From Muriicola sp041358175 (GTDB taxonomy: Bacteria > Bacteroidota > Bacteroidia > Flavobacteriales > Flavobacteriaceae): DNA of 64,000 nucleotides. This document shows, piece after piece, positions 15,585 to 23,663 of this stretch (position 1 is the stretch's first letter; the number at the start of each line of letters is the position of its first letter). The stretch covers positions 248,001 through 312,000 of the forward strand of contig NZ_JBGKBE010000001.1 in the NCBI RefSeq assembly GCF_041358175.1, given 5' to 3'. The notes under the pieces were generated by a model. The model did no database searches. It saw only the letters and a program-made list of their open reading frames with translations, and was not told where the DNA came from. The position numbers and the translations under genes are program-made.

Positions 15585-17267
15585 ATGAAACAGACCCTTC
15601 TGCTGAATATCTCCCTCCTCTTTGCAATTTCCTTAGTTGGTCAGGCCAATATGAGCGCCACAGCTCAAAGCGAAACATTGATGGAGAACACAGTAAGTAA
15701 AAAATCTTCATATGAAGATCTGATTACCCTGTTCAATGTATGGCGTTCATTTGAAAGTCCGCCTTTAAAGAACGGTGCTCCTGACTATACGAAAGACACT
15801 TTTACAAAGCGATGGCCTCTATTTAAAGACCTGAGACGTAAATTAATCGAAATTGATACAGCGAACTGGACAATTCCTCAAAGAGTTGATTGGATGCTTG
15901 TCTGGGCTGAGATGAATGGGTACGATTTTAACCATCGTATCCTGAAACCATGGGAGCGGGACCCCGCTTATTACAAATCGGTTTGGGAATACCGCTCGGA
16001 TGTTCCGGCTCATGAAGGCCCCACCCACCATAAAACTTTAGAATTATGGACCTATTCCTTTCCTCTGGATAAGGAAGAGCGTGCAAGGCTCTTAACAGAT
16101 CTTCGTGTGATCCCTCCCCTTAACGAGCAGGCACAGCAAAACCTGATCGGGAACGCCAAAGAACTATGGCAGGCCGGGATTAGGGTCATTGCCAACCAGT
16201 CAAAATCTCTCAATAAAATCCTAAACAAGCAAGGTATCTCCGTTGATGCAGAGATCAGGAGAGCTGTAGAAGAGGCAATCAGATCAACCGATTCCTTTAC
16301 CGCCTGGCTGGTGCAGCAAGCACCTTCGAAAACCGGACCTTCCGGAATCGGAAAAGAAAACTATAGCTGGTATCTTCAGAACGTACATCTTGTGCCCTTG
16401 AACTGGGAAGATGAGGTAATGCTGCTGAAAAGGGAACTGGCCAGGGCCTGGGCATCCCTGAAACTCGAAGAACACAGGAACAGAAACCTCCCGCCCCTGG
16501 TAGCAGCCGATAGTCCTGAAGCCTATAATCTGATGGCCGACAAAGCAGCAAAGAGCCTGCTTAGATTTTTGGAAGAGCAGGAGATCGTAACCGTTAAAGA
16601 TTATTTTGAACCTGCCTTAAGGGAACATCTCGGGAGTTTTGTTCCGGAAGCCAAACGGAATTTTTTCCTGATCGGGGAGCACTATGACCCCAGGCCTCTT
16701 TACTCTCATTTTTACCACTGGTTTGAACTGGCCCGAATGGACCTGGAACCCCATGCCAGCCCGATCAGACGTGGTCCCTTACTCTACAATATTTTTGACT
16801 CCCGCAATGAGGGAATAGCAACCGCTGTGGAAGAACTCTTCCTGCAAGCCGGGCTGTATGACGATTCTCCCAGAAGCAAGGAAATCGTATACATCATGAT
16901 CGCCCAAAGGGCAGCCAGGGGATTAGGTTCACTCTACGCCCACGCCAATGAGATGAGTATGGAAGAAGCAGGGGGTATCCATTCTGAATATACACCCCGG
17001 GGCTGGATGAAAACAGAAAAAGAACTATTGCTCTTTGAACAGCACCTCTATATGAGGCAACCCGGATATGGAACCAGTTATATAACCGGGAAATACCTGC
17101 TGGAAAGTGCCCTTGCCGACTATGCCAAAATGAAGGAAGATGAAGGAAAACCTTTTCAGATCAGGGAGTTTATGGACAGGCTGAACAGCATTGGAAACAT
17201 TCCTATCTCTCTTGGCCATTGGGAAATGACCGGGCAGGCTGAACAATTACAAAATATTTTGAAATAA
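15585..17267 (+). CDS. secreted DUF885-like protein lacking the HExxH zinc motif
   Basis: The 560-residue precursor has a signal peptide (about 1-27). The order of blocks follows DUF885 metallopeptidase-like proteins: RVDWMLVWAEMNG with ILKPWERDPAYY near 110-130, then GIGKENYSWYLQNVHLVP near 255, then SRNEGIATAVEELFLQAGL near 405 and the late QPGYGTSYITGKYLLE. The HExxH/HExGH metal site expected before the EG block is absent; only HWFELARMDLEPH lies there. It may represent a DUF885 branch with another active site, or a non-catalytic protein. The next gene (M20-type) starts 25 bases downstream. Confidence 0.72.
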   Translation: MKQTLLLNISLLFAISLVGQANMSATAQSETLMENTVSKKSSYEDLITLFNVWRSFESPPLKNGAPDYTKDTFTKRWPLFKDLRRKLIEIDTANWTIPQRVDWMLVWAEMNGYDFNHRILKPWERDPAYYKSVWEYRSDVPAHEGPTHHKTLELWTYSFPLDKEERARLLTDLRVIPPLNEQAQQNLIGNAKELWQAGIRVIANQSKSLNKILNKQGISVDAEIRRAVEEAIRSTDSFTAWLVQQAPSKTGPSGIGKENYSWYLQNVHLVPLNWEDEVMLLKRELARAWASLKLEEHRNRNLPPLVAADSPEAYNLMADKAAKSLLRFLEEQEIVTVKDYFEPALREHLGSFVPEAKRNFFLIGEHYDPRPLYSHFYHWFELARMDLEPHASPIRRGPLLYNIFDSRNEGIATAVEELFLQAGLYDDSPRSKEIVYIMIAQRAARGLGSLYAHANEMSMEEAGGIHSEYTPRGWMKTEKELLLFEQHLYMRQPGYGTSYITGKYLLESALADYAKMKEDEGKPFQIREFMDRLNSIGNIPISLGHWEMTGQAEQLQNILK

Positions 17268-17292
17268 TCTCTTTGTAAATTGGTAAAAAGCC

Positions 17293-18813
17293 ATGAAAAA
17301 TTACATCATTAAATGCACAGGTATTTTCCTTCTTTTGGGTCATTTAATGGGTCACGGTCAGACTCGAGAATCTCTGGATGAACTATCCTCGGCCTATGCC
17401 AAAACTTCCTTTCCCATGTTACGGGAATTGCTTAACATCCCCAACGATGCCTTTTATCCCACGGCCATTGAAGATAATGTACAATGGTGTGAAAAGGCCT
17501 TTCAAAAAAGAGGGTTTAGCAACACCAGGATTTCAACAAGTACGGCTCCTTTACTGCTGGCCGAAAGAAAACACCCGGGTGCACAACAAACGGTGCTTGT
17601 CTATCTGCAAGTAGACGGGCAACCGGTAGACAGTACCCGCTGGTTTCAGGAAAGCCCCTATATCCCTGTGCTTAAGAAACCACTACCTGACGGGAGTTGG
17701 GAAGCTCTACCCTGGGACGATATCGCAAATTATGAAGACAACTGGCGGGTATTTGCCCGTTCTGCAAGCGATGCAAAGGGGCCTATTGCAATGTTCCTGA
17801 CCGCTTTGGATGCCGCTGCCAATTCAGATATTGTCCCAAACTACAACCTGAAAGTGATCATGGACTTTGAAGAGGAATTGGGATCGCCCCAATTGCCTAG
17901 AGCTGTAAAAGAGCATTCTGATCTCTTAAAAGCCGATATGCTCATTATTTTTGACGGACCCCGGCATATTACCAACAAGCCCACCCTTACCTTTGGAGCC
18001 AGAGGCATTTCCACAATTACCCTCACCACATATGGTCCTGTGGTACCTCAGCACAGTGGACATTTTGGAAATTATGCTCCTAACCCGGCACTGCGCCTTT
18101 CCAAATTACTGGCATCTATGAAGGATGATGTGGGCCGTGTCATCATCCCTGGGTTTTATGATGGGGTTTCGATCGATCCTGCTACAGCATCTATTCTGAA
18201 AGCAGTCCCGGATGATGAAGCGCAGATAAAAGATCGCTTGCAGATCAAAACGGCTGATTCAGTTGGACGTTACTATCAGGAAGCCATTCAATATCCCTCC
18301 CTGAACATCCGCGGGATGCAATCAGGATGGATCGATGAAAAAGTACGGACTATCATTCCAGGATGGGCCAGGGCTGAGCTGGATGTAAGACTGGTATTGG
18401 AAACCGATCCAAACCGACTCATAAATCTTGTTAAGGAGCATGTGGCCTCAGAAGGGTATTTGGTATTGGATAGGGAGCCCACCAAAGAAGAACGACTTGC
18501 TCATGACAAGATCGCCACCTTCACCCATGAGATCTCCTATCAGTCTTTCAGGACGTCTTTTGATTCCCCGGTAGGAATCTGGCTCCGCAGTGCTCTTACC
18601 AAGGCCTTTGGTGAATCCCCCATAATGATCCGTATGAGCGGTGGTTCTATTCCCATTTCTCCTTTTGTAACCACTTTAGACATTCCGGCGGTCACAGTCC
18701 CAACAGTAAACAGGGATAACAATCAACATAGTCCCAATGAAAACCTCCGGCTGGGGAATTATCGAGAAGGGATAAAGACTATGTTAGCAATATTAGGGGA
18801 GGAATTAAACTAG
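17293..18813 (+). CDS. secreted M20-family dipeptidase-like metallohydrolase
   Basis: The 506-residue precursor has a signal peptide of about 22 residues. The M20 layout is present: catalytic domain, inserted dimerisation domain (about 230-385) and C-terminal catalytic half. Metal-site residues seen are D108, D160 (SASDAKG), E193-E195 (DFEEELG), D221 and H479 (HSPNENLRL). The first metal-ligand histidine of the usual HxD motif reads Gln: YLQVDGQPVD, Q106. The enzyme would cleave small peptides or acylated amino acids in the periplasm if active. It is probably co-transcribed with the preceding DUF885-like gene and ends convergent to a SulP gene. Confidence 0.85.
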   Translation: MKNYIIKCTGIFLLLGHLMGHGQTRESLDELSSAYAKTSFPMLRELLNIPNDAFYPTAIEDNVQWCEKAFQKRGFSNTRISTSTAPLLLAERKHPGAQQTVLVYLQVDGQPVDSTRWFQESPYIPVLKKPLPDGSWEALPWDDIANYEDNWRVFARSASDAKGPIAMFLTALDAAANSDIVPNYNLKVIMDFEEELGSPQLPRAVKEHSDLLKADMLIIFDGPRHITNKPTLTFGARGISTITLTTYGPVVPQHSGHFGNYAPNPALRLSKLLASMKDDVGRVIIPGFYDGVSIDPATASILKAVPDDEAQIKDRLQIKTADSVGRYYQEAIQYPSLNIRGMQSGWIDEKVRTIIPGWARAELDVRLVLETDPNRLINLVKEHVASEGYLVLDREPTKEERLAHDKIATFTHEISYQSFRTSFDSPVGIWLRSALTKAFGESPIMIRMSGGSIPISPFVTTLDIPAVTVPTVNRDNNQHSPNENLRLGNYREGIKTMLAILGEELN

Positions 18814-18858
18814 ATTATACAAATCAAATTAAACAAAATTTGGTCTATAGATTTCTTC

Positions 18859-18874
18859 AGATCTGATCAGATCT
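18859..18874. repeat. perfect 16-base palindrome at the SulP stop
   Basis: AGATCTGATCAGATCT reads the same on both strands and spans the TGA stop of the minus-strand SulP gene (18867-18869), in the gap between two convergent genes. A short symmetric site of this kind might bind a dimeric regulator or form a hairpin, but no T run follows, so it is a weak terminator at best. Confidence 0.5.
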
Positions 18875-20396
18875 TATCTACCACAACCTTGTAGGTAGGA
18901 TCTTCCAGGACATTCACTTCAATGATATCGTCTGCATTCTTCAGCAGACGTTTACAGTCACCGCTCAGGTGTTTCAGGTGAACCTTTTTCCCTACCTTGA
19001 GATAACGTTCGGTAATCTTGTTAAGGGCTTCAATGGCCGACATGTCTACCACCCTGCTTTCCCTGAAGTCGATTATAACTTCATCTGGGTCATTCAGAAC
19101 ATCAAACTTTTCATTAAATAAAGTTACGGATCCGAAAAAGAGGGGGCCATAGATCTCATAGTGCTTCACTCCGTCTTCATCGACGTGTTTTCGGGCACGA
19201 ATTCTTTTGGCATTGTCCCAGGCAAAGACCAGGGCAGCAATAATCACCCCTACTAGTACGGCAAGAGCGAGGTTGTGGAGGAATACCGTTACCAGCGTTA
19301 CCAGTACCATCACCAGCACATCACTTTTTGGCATCCGCCTAAAGGTTCGCAGACTTGCCCATTCAAAAGTTCCCAAGGCCACCATGATCATCAGGCCGGT
19401 TAAAGCCGCCATCGGTACTTTTTCAATCAGATCGGCACCAAACATGATAAATGCGAGTAACATCAAGGCAGCTACGATTCCCGATAGCCTTGCCCTTGCC
19501 CCGTTGGAGGTGTTAATAAGACTTTGACCGATCATCGCGCAGCCACCCATACCAGAGAAAACTCCGGACAAGATATTTGCGGTTCCCTGGGCAACAGCTT
19601 CCTTGTTGCCGCGGCCACGGGTTTCGGTGATCTCATCCACAATATTCAGGGTAAGTAAGCTTTCTATCAGTCCAACTCCTGCTACAATAGCCGCATATGG
19701 GAAAATGATCTGAAGAGTCTCCATATTTACCGGTACATCCGGAAGGTGAAAAGGAGGAAAGCCGCCTTTTATTGAGGCGATATCTCCAATAGTCCGCGTA
19801 TCAATCCCAAATACAAGTACCAAACCAAATACCAGAAGGATGGCCACAAGGGATGCGGGTACTGCTTTACTGATCTTAGGCAATCCCCATATCACCAGCA
19901 TTGTAAGTAATACGAGGCCTGAGAAAAGCCACAAAGTATTGCCGTTTAACCAGCTGCCGTCAGCATTTTTAAACTGATCGAGCTGCGACATAAATATGAT
20001 AATCGCCAGTCCGTTGACAAAACCAAAGATCACGGGATGTGGTACCAGGCGCATAAGTTTCCCAAGTCTCAACACTCCGGCCAACACCTGCAGCAGTCCG
20101 GCCAAAACAACAGCAGCGAAAACATATTCAACCCCATGTTGTTGGGCAAGACTAACAATTACAACGGCCACAGCTCCTGTTGCCCCCGAGATCATCCCGG
20201 GTCTACCCCCAAGAATGGATGTCACCAGGCCCATGACGAATGCTGCGTATAATCCAGTTAAAGGAGATAAGCCGGCAATCAGTGCAAATGCAATCGCTTC
20301 GGGTACCAAAGCCAGAGCTACGGTGAGTCCGGAAAGGATCTCAGTACGGTAATTAACTTCCTGTGAAAAATCGAATAGATTGAGGTACTTCTTCAA
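18867..20396 (-). CDS. SulP-family anion transporter with STAS domain
   Basis: The 509-residue protein opens with EILSGLTVALALVPEAIAFA, the first SulP helix with its proline, and continues through about 14 membrane segments, including the GGMGGCAMIGQS-like region near the TM8 substrate site. A C-terminal STAS domain follows (about 400-505, including VIIDFRESRVVDMSAIEAL). SulP proteins move sulfate, bicarbonate, dicarboxylates or other anions across the inner membrane. The substrate is not deducible. It has its own promoter element (20418-20425). Two more SulP genes occur at 48-53 kb. Confidence 0.92.
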   Translation of the reverse strand: MKKYLNLFDFSQEVNYRTEILSGLTVALALVPEAIAFALIAGLSPLTGLYAAFVMGLVTSILGGRPGMISGATGAVAVVIVSLAQQHGVEYVFAAVVLAGLLQVLAGVLRLGKLMRLVPHPVIFGFVNGLAIIIFMSQLDQFKNADGSWLNGNTLWLFSGLVLLTMLVIWGLPKISKAVPASLVAILLVFGLVLVFGIDTRTIGDIASIKGGFPPFHLPDVPVNMETLQIIFPYAAIVAGVGLIESLLTLNIVDEITETRGRGNKEAVAQGTANILSGVFSGMGGCAMIGQSLINTSNGARARLSGIVAALMLLAFIMFGADLIEKVPMAALTGLMIMVALGTFEWASLRTFRRMPKSDVLVMVLVTLVTVFLHNLALAVLVGVIIAALVFAWDNAKRIRARKHVDEDGVKHYEIYGPLFFGSVTLFNEKFDVLNDPDEVIIDFRESRVVDMSAIEALNKITERYLKVGKKVHLKHLSGDCKRLLKNADDIIEVNVLEDPTYKVVVDKI

Positions 20397-20417
20397 ACCC
20401 TGTTGTCTTTAAGGGCG

Positions 20418-20425
20418 CAAAAATA
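20418..20425 (-). promoter_or_regulatory. TAnnTTTG -7 element of the 20 kb SulP gene
   Basis: The minus strand reads TATTTTTG, an exact match ending 21 bases before ATG 20396. Confidence 0.62.
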
Positions 20426-20478
20426 GCATTAATTTAGAAGGTAACCTCTTTGACGAGTGAGAATTAGGGATATGACAA

Positions 20479-21450
20479 TTACCAGGGGGTAATTCCCAGC
20501 AATCGTTCTCCCAGGGGGGATAATTTTGCGGTTTCATACTTTTGCTGTTCCCATTTTCGCGGGTCACCAGGAAAGGCGTAACCTTCGGGAGCTACTCTGT
20601 TTTTCCAGGAATGTATCCTCCAGTTCAGCAGCGTTTCATTCTCAGGCTCTGCCGGCATCATTGAAATATATTGAGCAATACGCACCTTGTTTCCGGAGCG
20701 ATTTGGCCTTATCCCGTGAGGTTGGGTACTATTAAAGATCAGGAGGTCACCAGCTTCCAATTTTACCTTTACGATCTTATCTTCCAATCCGCTTATATCA
20801 GGTTGAAATCGATCACGGTCTGAAGGTTGATCCTTCTTCCAGGTATCATAATTTCTGTACAACCACGGAATACATTGAAAGCCACCCATATTCTCGTCGG
20901 TCTGATCTGCCAGGGCCAGTACGCCCTGCACGTTTTGAGGTTTGGTTTCAGGATCGTAGTCCCAATGGATAAACCCTTTTTGTTCGTGTCCGGGGCGTTG
21001 CGGAAAATTAAGATTTGCCCGGTCTATGGTCACCCATAGTTTATCGGTCCCCCAGATATCCGTAAACGCATCATAAACCCGTTGTTCCTGCCTGTTGTTC
21101 CACAACTGCTGATGGTTGTATACTTCCACCATCCCGGTCCCGGTGAGTTCTTTCATCTGCATTTCAGCCCTGGGTGGAGCATACCAAGTTTTGGGGTCAT
21201 TAGGATCTTTTTCATCAAATTCCCATAAGAAACTAGCCGTTTCTTCAGCCTGGGATCTGGAAATAGCATTCTTAATAACTATATACCCATTGTGAATCCA
21301 GAATTCCCAGTCTTCCTCACTGAGAACCTTCAGAGGTTTGCCATTCGACCTGTCATTTAACTTTTTTGTGCTACTGGTTGCCGTGGAAGGGTTACCCGGA
21401 ATCTCCTTATGTCCGGCATTCCCCAATTCAACTTTGTACCTGGAGTCCAT
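20479..21450 (-). CDS. phytanoyl-CoA dioxygenase (PhyH) family Fe(II)/2OG oxygenase
   Basis: The 323-residue cytoplasmic protein shows the 2-His-1-carboxylate iron site: H162 and D164 in FIHWDYDP, and H245 in STQPHGIRPN, with R257 (GNKVRIAQ) as the likely 2-oxoglutarate anchor. AGDLLIFN precedes the distal histidine as in PhyH proteins. The N-terminal 40 residues are Ser/Thr/Asn-rich and probably disordered. The family hydroxylates varied small molecules, from phytanoyl-CoA to ectoine; no neighbouring gene points to one substrate. It sits between two promoters and terminators and is probably monocistronic. Confidence 0.88.
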   Translation of the reverse strand: MDSRYKVELGNAGHKEIPGNPSTATSSTKKLNDRSNGKPLKVLSEEDWEFWIHNGYIVIKNAISRSQAEETASFLWEFDEKDPNDPKTWYAPPRAEMQMKELTGTGMVEVYNHQQLWNNRQEQRVYDAFTDIWGTDKLWVTIDRANLNFPQRPGHEQKGFIHWDYDPETKPQNVQGVLALADQTDENMGGFQCIPWLYRNYDTWKKDQPSDRDRFQPDISGLEDKIVKVKLEAGDLLIFNSTQPHGIRPNRSGNKVRIAQYISMMPAEPENETLLNWRIHSWKNRVAPEGYAFPGDPRKWEQQKYETAKLSPLGERLLGITPW

Positions 21451-21507
21451 CTTAATTTCGTTGAGAGATTAACCCTATTAAGATACGCAAAATGCAGGAA
21501 TCCCAAC

Positions 21508-21540
21508 AAAAAACCGCCCTGTCTTAGATGTACAGGACGG
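21508..21540 (-). terminator. intrinsic terminator after the duplicated lipoprotein gene
   Basis: On the minus strand the stem CCGTCCTGT/ACAGGGCGG (nine pairs with one G-T) is followed by a T6 run at 21508-21513. On the plus strand the hairpin is followed by CTTTT, so it may also work weakly the other way. Confidence 0.88.
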
Positions 21541-21603
21541 CTTTTAACCAAATAACCAACCAAAAAAATTATTATCTAAATTTTAAATGTCAGGAGCGTT
21601 CTC

Positions 21604-22527
21604 CTATTTACGTTGCCTTTTTACCTTCATTGTCGGATGATTGCTCTTAACGCGTTTTCTGCTTTTTGTTGTACTATCCGATTTCAGATACTGGATATAT
21701 CCCTTGCCCTGGAATTCATATACCGTCTGGCTGTCGGGATGATATAGTTCAATCGTTCTGTCATCAATAACGTACAGTTCGAAATAATCATTGCCCATAA
21801 AGGCGTAATCTAACGTTAAAGTTTTAAGCGTTTCATCGTTTTCTACATTGTATATCTCATAAAAACCTTCGTAATCCCATACGATATTCGACAAAGGAGT
21901 CCCTATTGCGTCTACAGAAGACCTGAATCGGGTTCCTGAATTCCCTTCAAAAAACTGCAGAAAGTTCTCCTCGTCAAATTCATTGGCAAAACCGGTATCA
22001 CTAACATAGGTCTTTTCCCATACATCGTACTCCTGTAACAAAAGCTCTATGTTCTCGTAAAACAATCTGTTGTAATCGAAATTGGATCTTTGATAACCAT
22101 CCAGATAGTAAGACGTATTTGAACGCCTGTCATACAGCTCGATAGTCCTGTTGTTTACTCCAATCACTTCGAGGGTCCATATCCCATCCACATCGTGGTC
22201 GATTTCCAGGACTCCCGCTACAGCATCGTAATATCCTACTCTGATTCCAAGACCATTCCCCGTCTTTCCAATTCCTGATATATTATTATTAGCATAGAAC
22301 AAACCATTGACAAAAGAAAGTGTAAACGCCCTTTGGAGAAAAGGAACTTCCCCGTTTCCCTGAGTCGAATGGATATCGACATACCAAAGGTCATACGTCT
22401 CTAATACCTGTCGTGTTTGCAAAGGAGTATCCTCAATAAATACGTCTTCGAGGATCACCTCAGTATAACAACTGCTCAGAAATAGCATCATCAATATCAC
22501 GGAGCTAAGGAAGGTAAATTTTTTCAT
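21604..22527 (-). CDS. lipoprotein with an internally duplicated beta domain
   Basis: This 307-residue precursor has a lipobox LSSC (C20). Two copies of one domain follow: VLETYDLWYV (41-50) with NRTIELYDRRSNTSYYLDG (126-144), and LLQEYDVWEK (163-172) with DRTIELYHPDSQTVYEFQG (256-274). Each is about 105-115 residues and beta-rich, resembling a lipocalin-like fold in pattern only. The last 30 residues are strongly basic (SRKRVKS, MKVKRQRK). I do not recognise a characterised family. It ends at a clear terminator and is probably transcribed alone. Confidence 0.75.
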   Translation of the reverse strand: MKKFTFLSSVILMMLFLSSCYTEVILEDVFIEDTPLQTRQVLETYDLWYVDIHSTQGNGEVPFLQRAFTLSFVNGLFYANNNISGIGKTGNGLGIRVGYYDAVAGVLEIDHDVDGIWTLEVIGVNNRTIELYDRRSNTSYYLDGYQRSNFDYNRLFYENIELLLQEYDVWEKTYVSDTGFANEFDEENFLQFFEGNSGTRFRSSVDAIGTPLSNIVWDYEGFYEIYNVENDETLKTLTLDYAFMGNDYFELYVIDDRTIELYHPDSQTVYEFQGKGYIQYLKSDSTTKSRKRVKSNHPTMKVKRQRK

Positions 22528-22626
22528 GGCGTACAGTTTTAATATTCTACTTCTTGTAAAACAAGCATCGTGCCATTTGTTGTATTATATTGATTTTCAA
22601 TTACTTATAAGCTGATGGTTTTTATT

Positions 22627-22634
22627 TACATTTG
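22627..22634 (+). promoter_or_regulatory. gpsA: TAnnTTTG -7 element of gpsA
   Basis: TACATTTG, an exact match, ends 18 bases before ATG 22653. Confidence 0.62.
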
Positions 22635-22652
22635 CTCTATTAAAGAGATTAG

Positions 22653-23654
22653 ATGAATAAAGAAGTGAAAATTGCGGTATTAGGTGGAGGAAGCTGGGCC
22701 ACAGCCATTGTAAAAATGTTTACTAAAAATCTTCCCAATGTAATATGGTATATGAGGAATTCCGAAGCAATTGCCTTTATTAAAAAGGAAAAACACAATC
22801 CCAACTATCTCACCTCTGTAGAGTTTAACCTTTCGCAGTTAACTCTTACAGACAGTATAGACCAGGCTGTTACCCAGGCAGATATTCTCGTTTTTGCTAT
22901 TCCATCAGCCTTTTTGGAATCGGAGTTGCAAAAATTGAGTGTGCCCCTGACGAACAAGATCATCTTTAGCGCTATCAAAGGGATTGTGCCCGAGAGCGGT
23001 AAAATAGTCGGAGAACATTTCCATGATAACTACGATATTCCATTCGAAAACATAGGGGTCATCACCGGCCCCTGTCATGCTGAAGAAGTAGCGCTGGAAA
23101 GACTGTCCTACCTCACTATAGCCAGCGCTGATAAGGACAAGGCTGAACTCATAGCAAAACAGCTCAGCAGCGAGCATATAAAAACTAAAATATCTGATGA
23201 TATCATAGGAACAGAGTACGCTGCGATGTTAAAAAATATCTATGCCCTTGCCGCTGGAATTGCCCATGGACTGGGTTATGGCGATAATTTCCAGAGTGTA
23301 CTGATGAGTAATGCCATCCGTGAGATGAAACGCTATATCAAGCGGGTTCACAAAATGAAGCGGAATATCAACAATTCTGCCTATTTGGGTGATCTGCTGG
23401 TAACAGGGTATTCCACTTTCAGCCGAAACCGTATGTTTGGCAATATGATCGGAAAAGGGTATACGGTAAAAAGTGCTATGATGGAGATGAATATGGTGGC
23501 CGAGGGATACTATGCCGCCAAAAGTGCCTATGAGCAAAAAAATTCCTTCAAACGCAAAGTGCGTACTCCAATAATCGATACGGTTTACGGCATCCTTTAC
23601 TTGAAGGAAAATGCAAGAAATAGTTTTAAAAAACTGGCAGATCGCTTAGACTAA
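22653..23654 (+). CDS. gpsA: NAD(P)-dependent glycerol-3-phosphate dehydrogenase
   Basis: The 333-residue protein begins with KIAVLGGGSWATAIVKM, the Rossmann dinucleotide site with the family Trp. FSAIKGIVPESGKIVG and ITGPCHAEEVALERLSYL match GpsA blocks, and the catalytic lysine lies in YAAMLKNIYALAAGIAHG. It makes sn-glycerol-3-phosphate from dihydroxyacetone phosphate for phospholipid synthesis in the cytoplasm. The neighbouring convergent gene encodes the opposite, FAD-linked enzyme GlpD. An exact -7 element supports the start. Confidence 0.94.
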   Translation: MNKEVKIAVLGGGSWATAIVKMFTKNLPNVIWYMRNSEAIAFIKKEKHNPNYLTSVEFNLSQLTLTDSIDQAVTQADILVFAIPSAFLESELQKLSVPLTNKIIFSAIKGIVPESGKIVGEHFHDNYDIPFENIGVITGPCHAEEVALERLSYLTIASADKDKAELIAKQLSSEHIKTKISDDIIGTEYAAMLKNIYALAAGIAHGLGYGDNFQSVLMSNAIREMKRYIKRVHKMKRNINNSAYLGDLLVTGYSTFSRNRMFGNMIGKGYTVKSAMMEMNMVAEGYYAAKSAYEQKNSFKRKVRTPIIDTVYGILYLKENARNSFKKLADRLD

Positions 23655-23663
23655 CTCTCTTTC

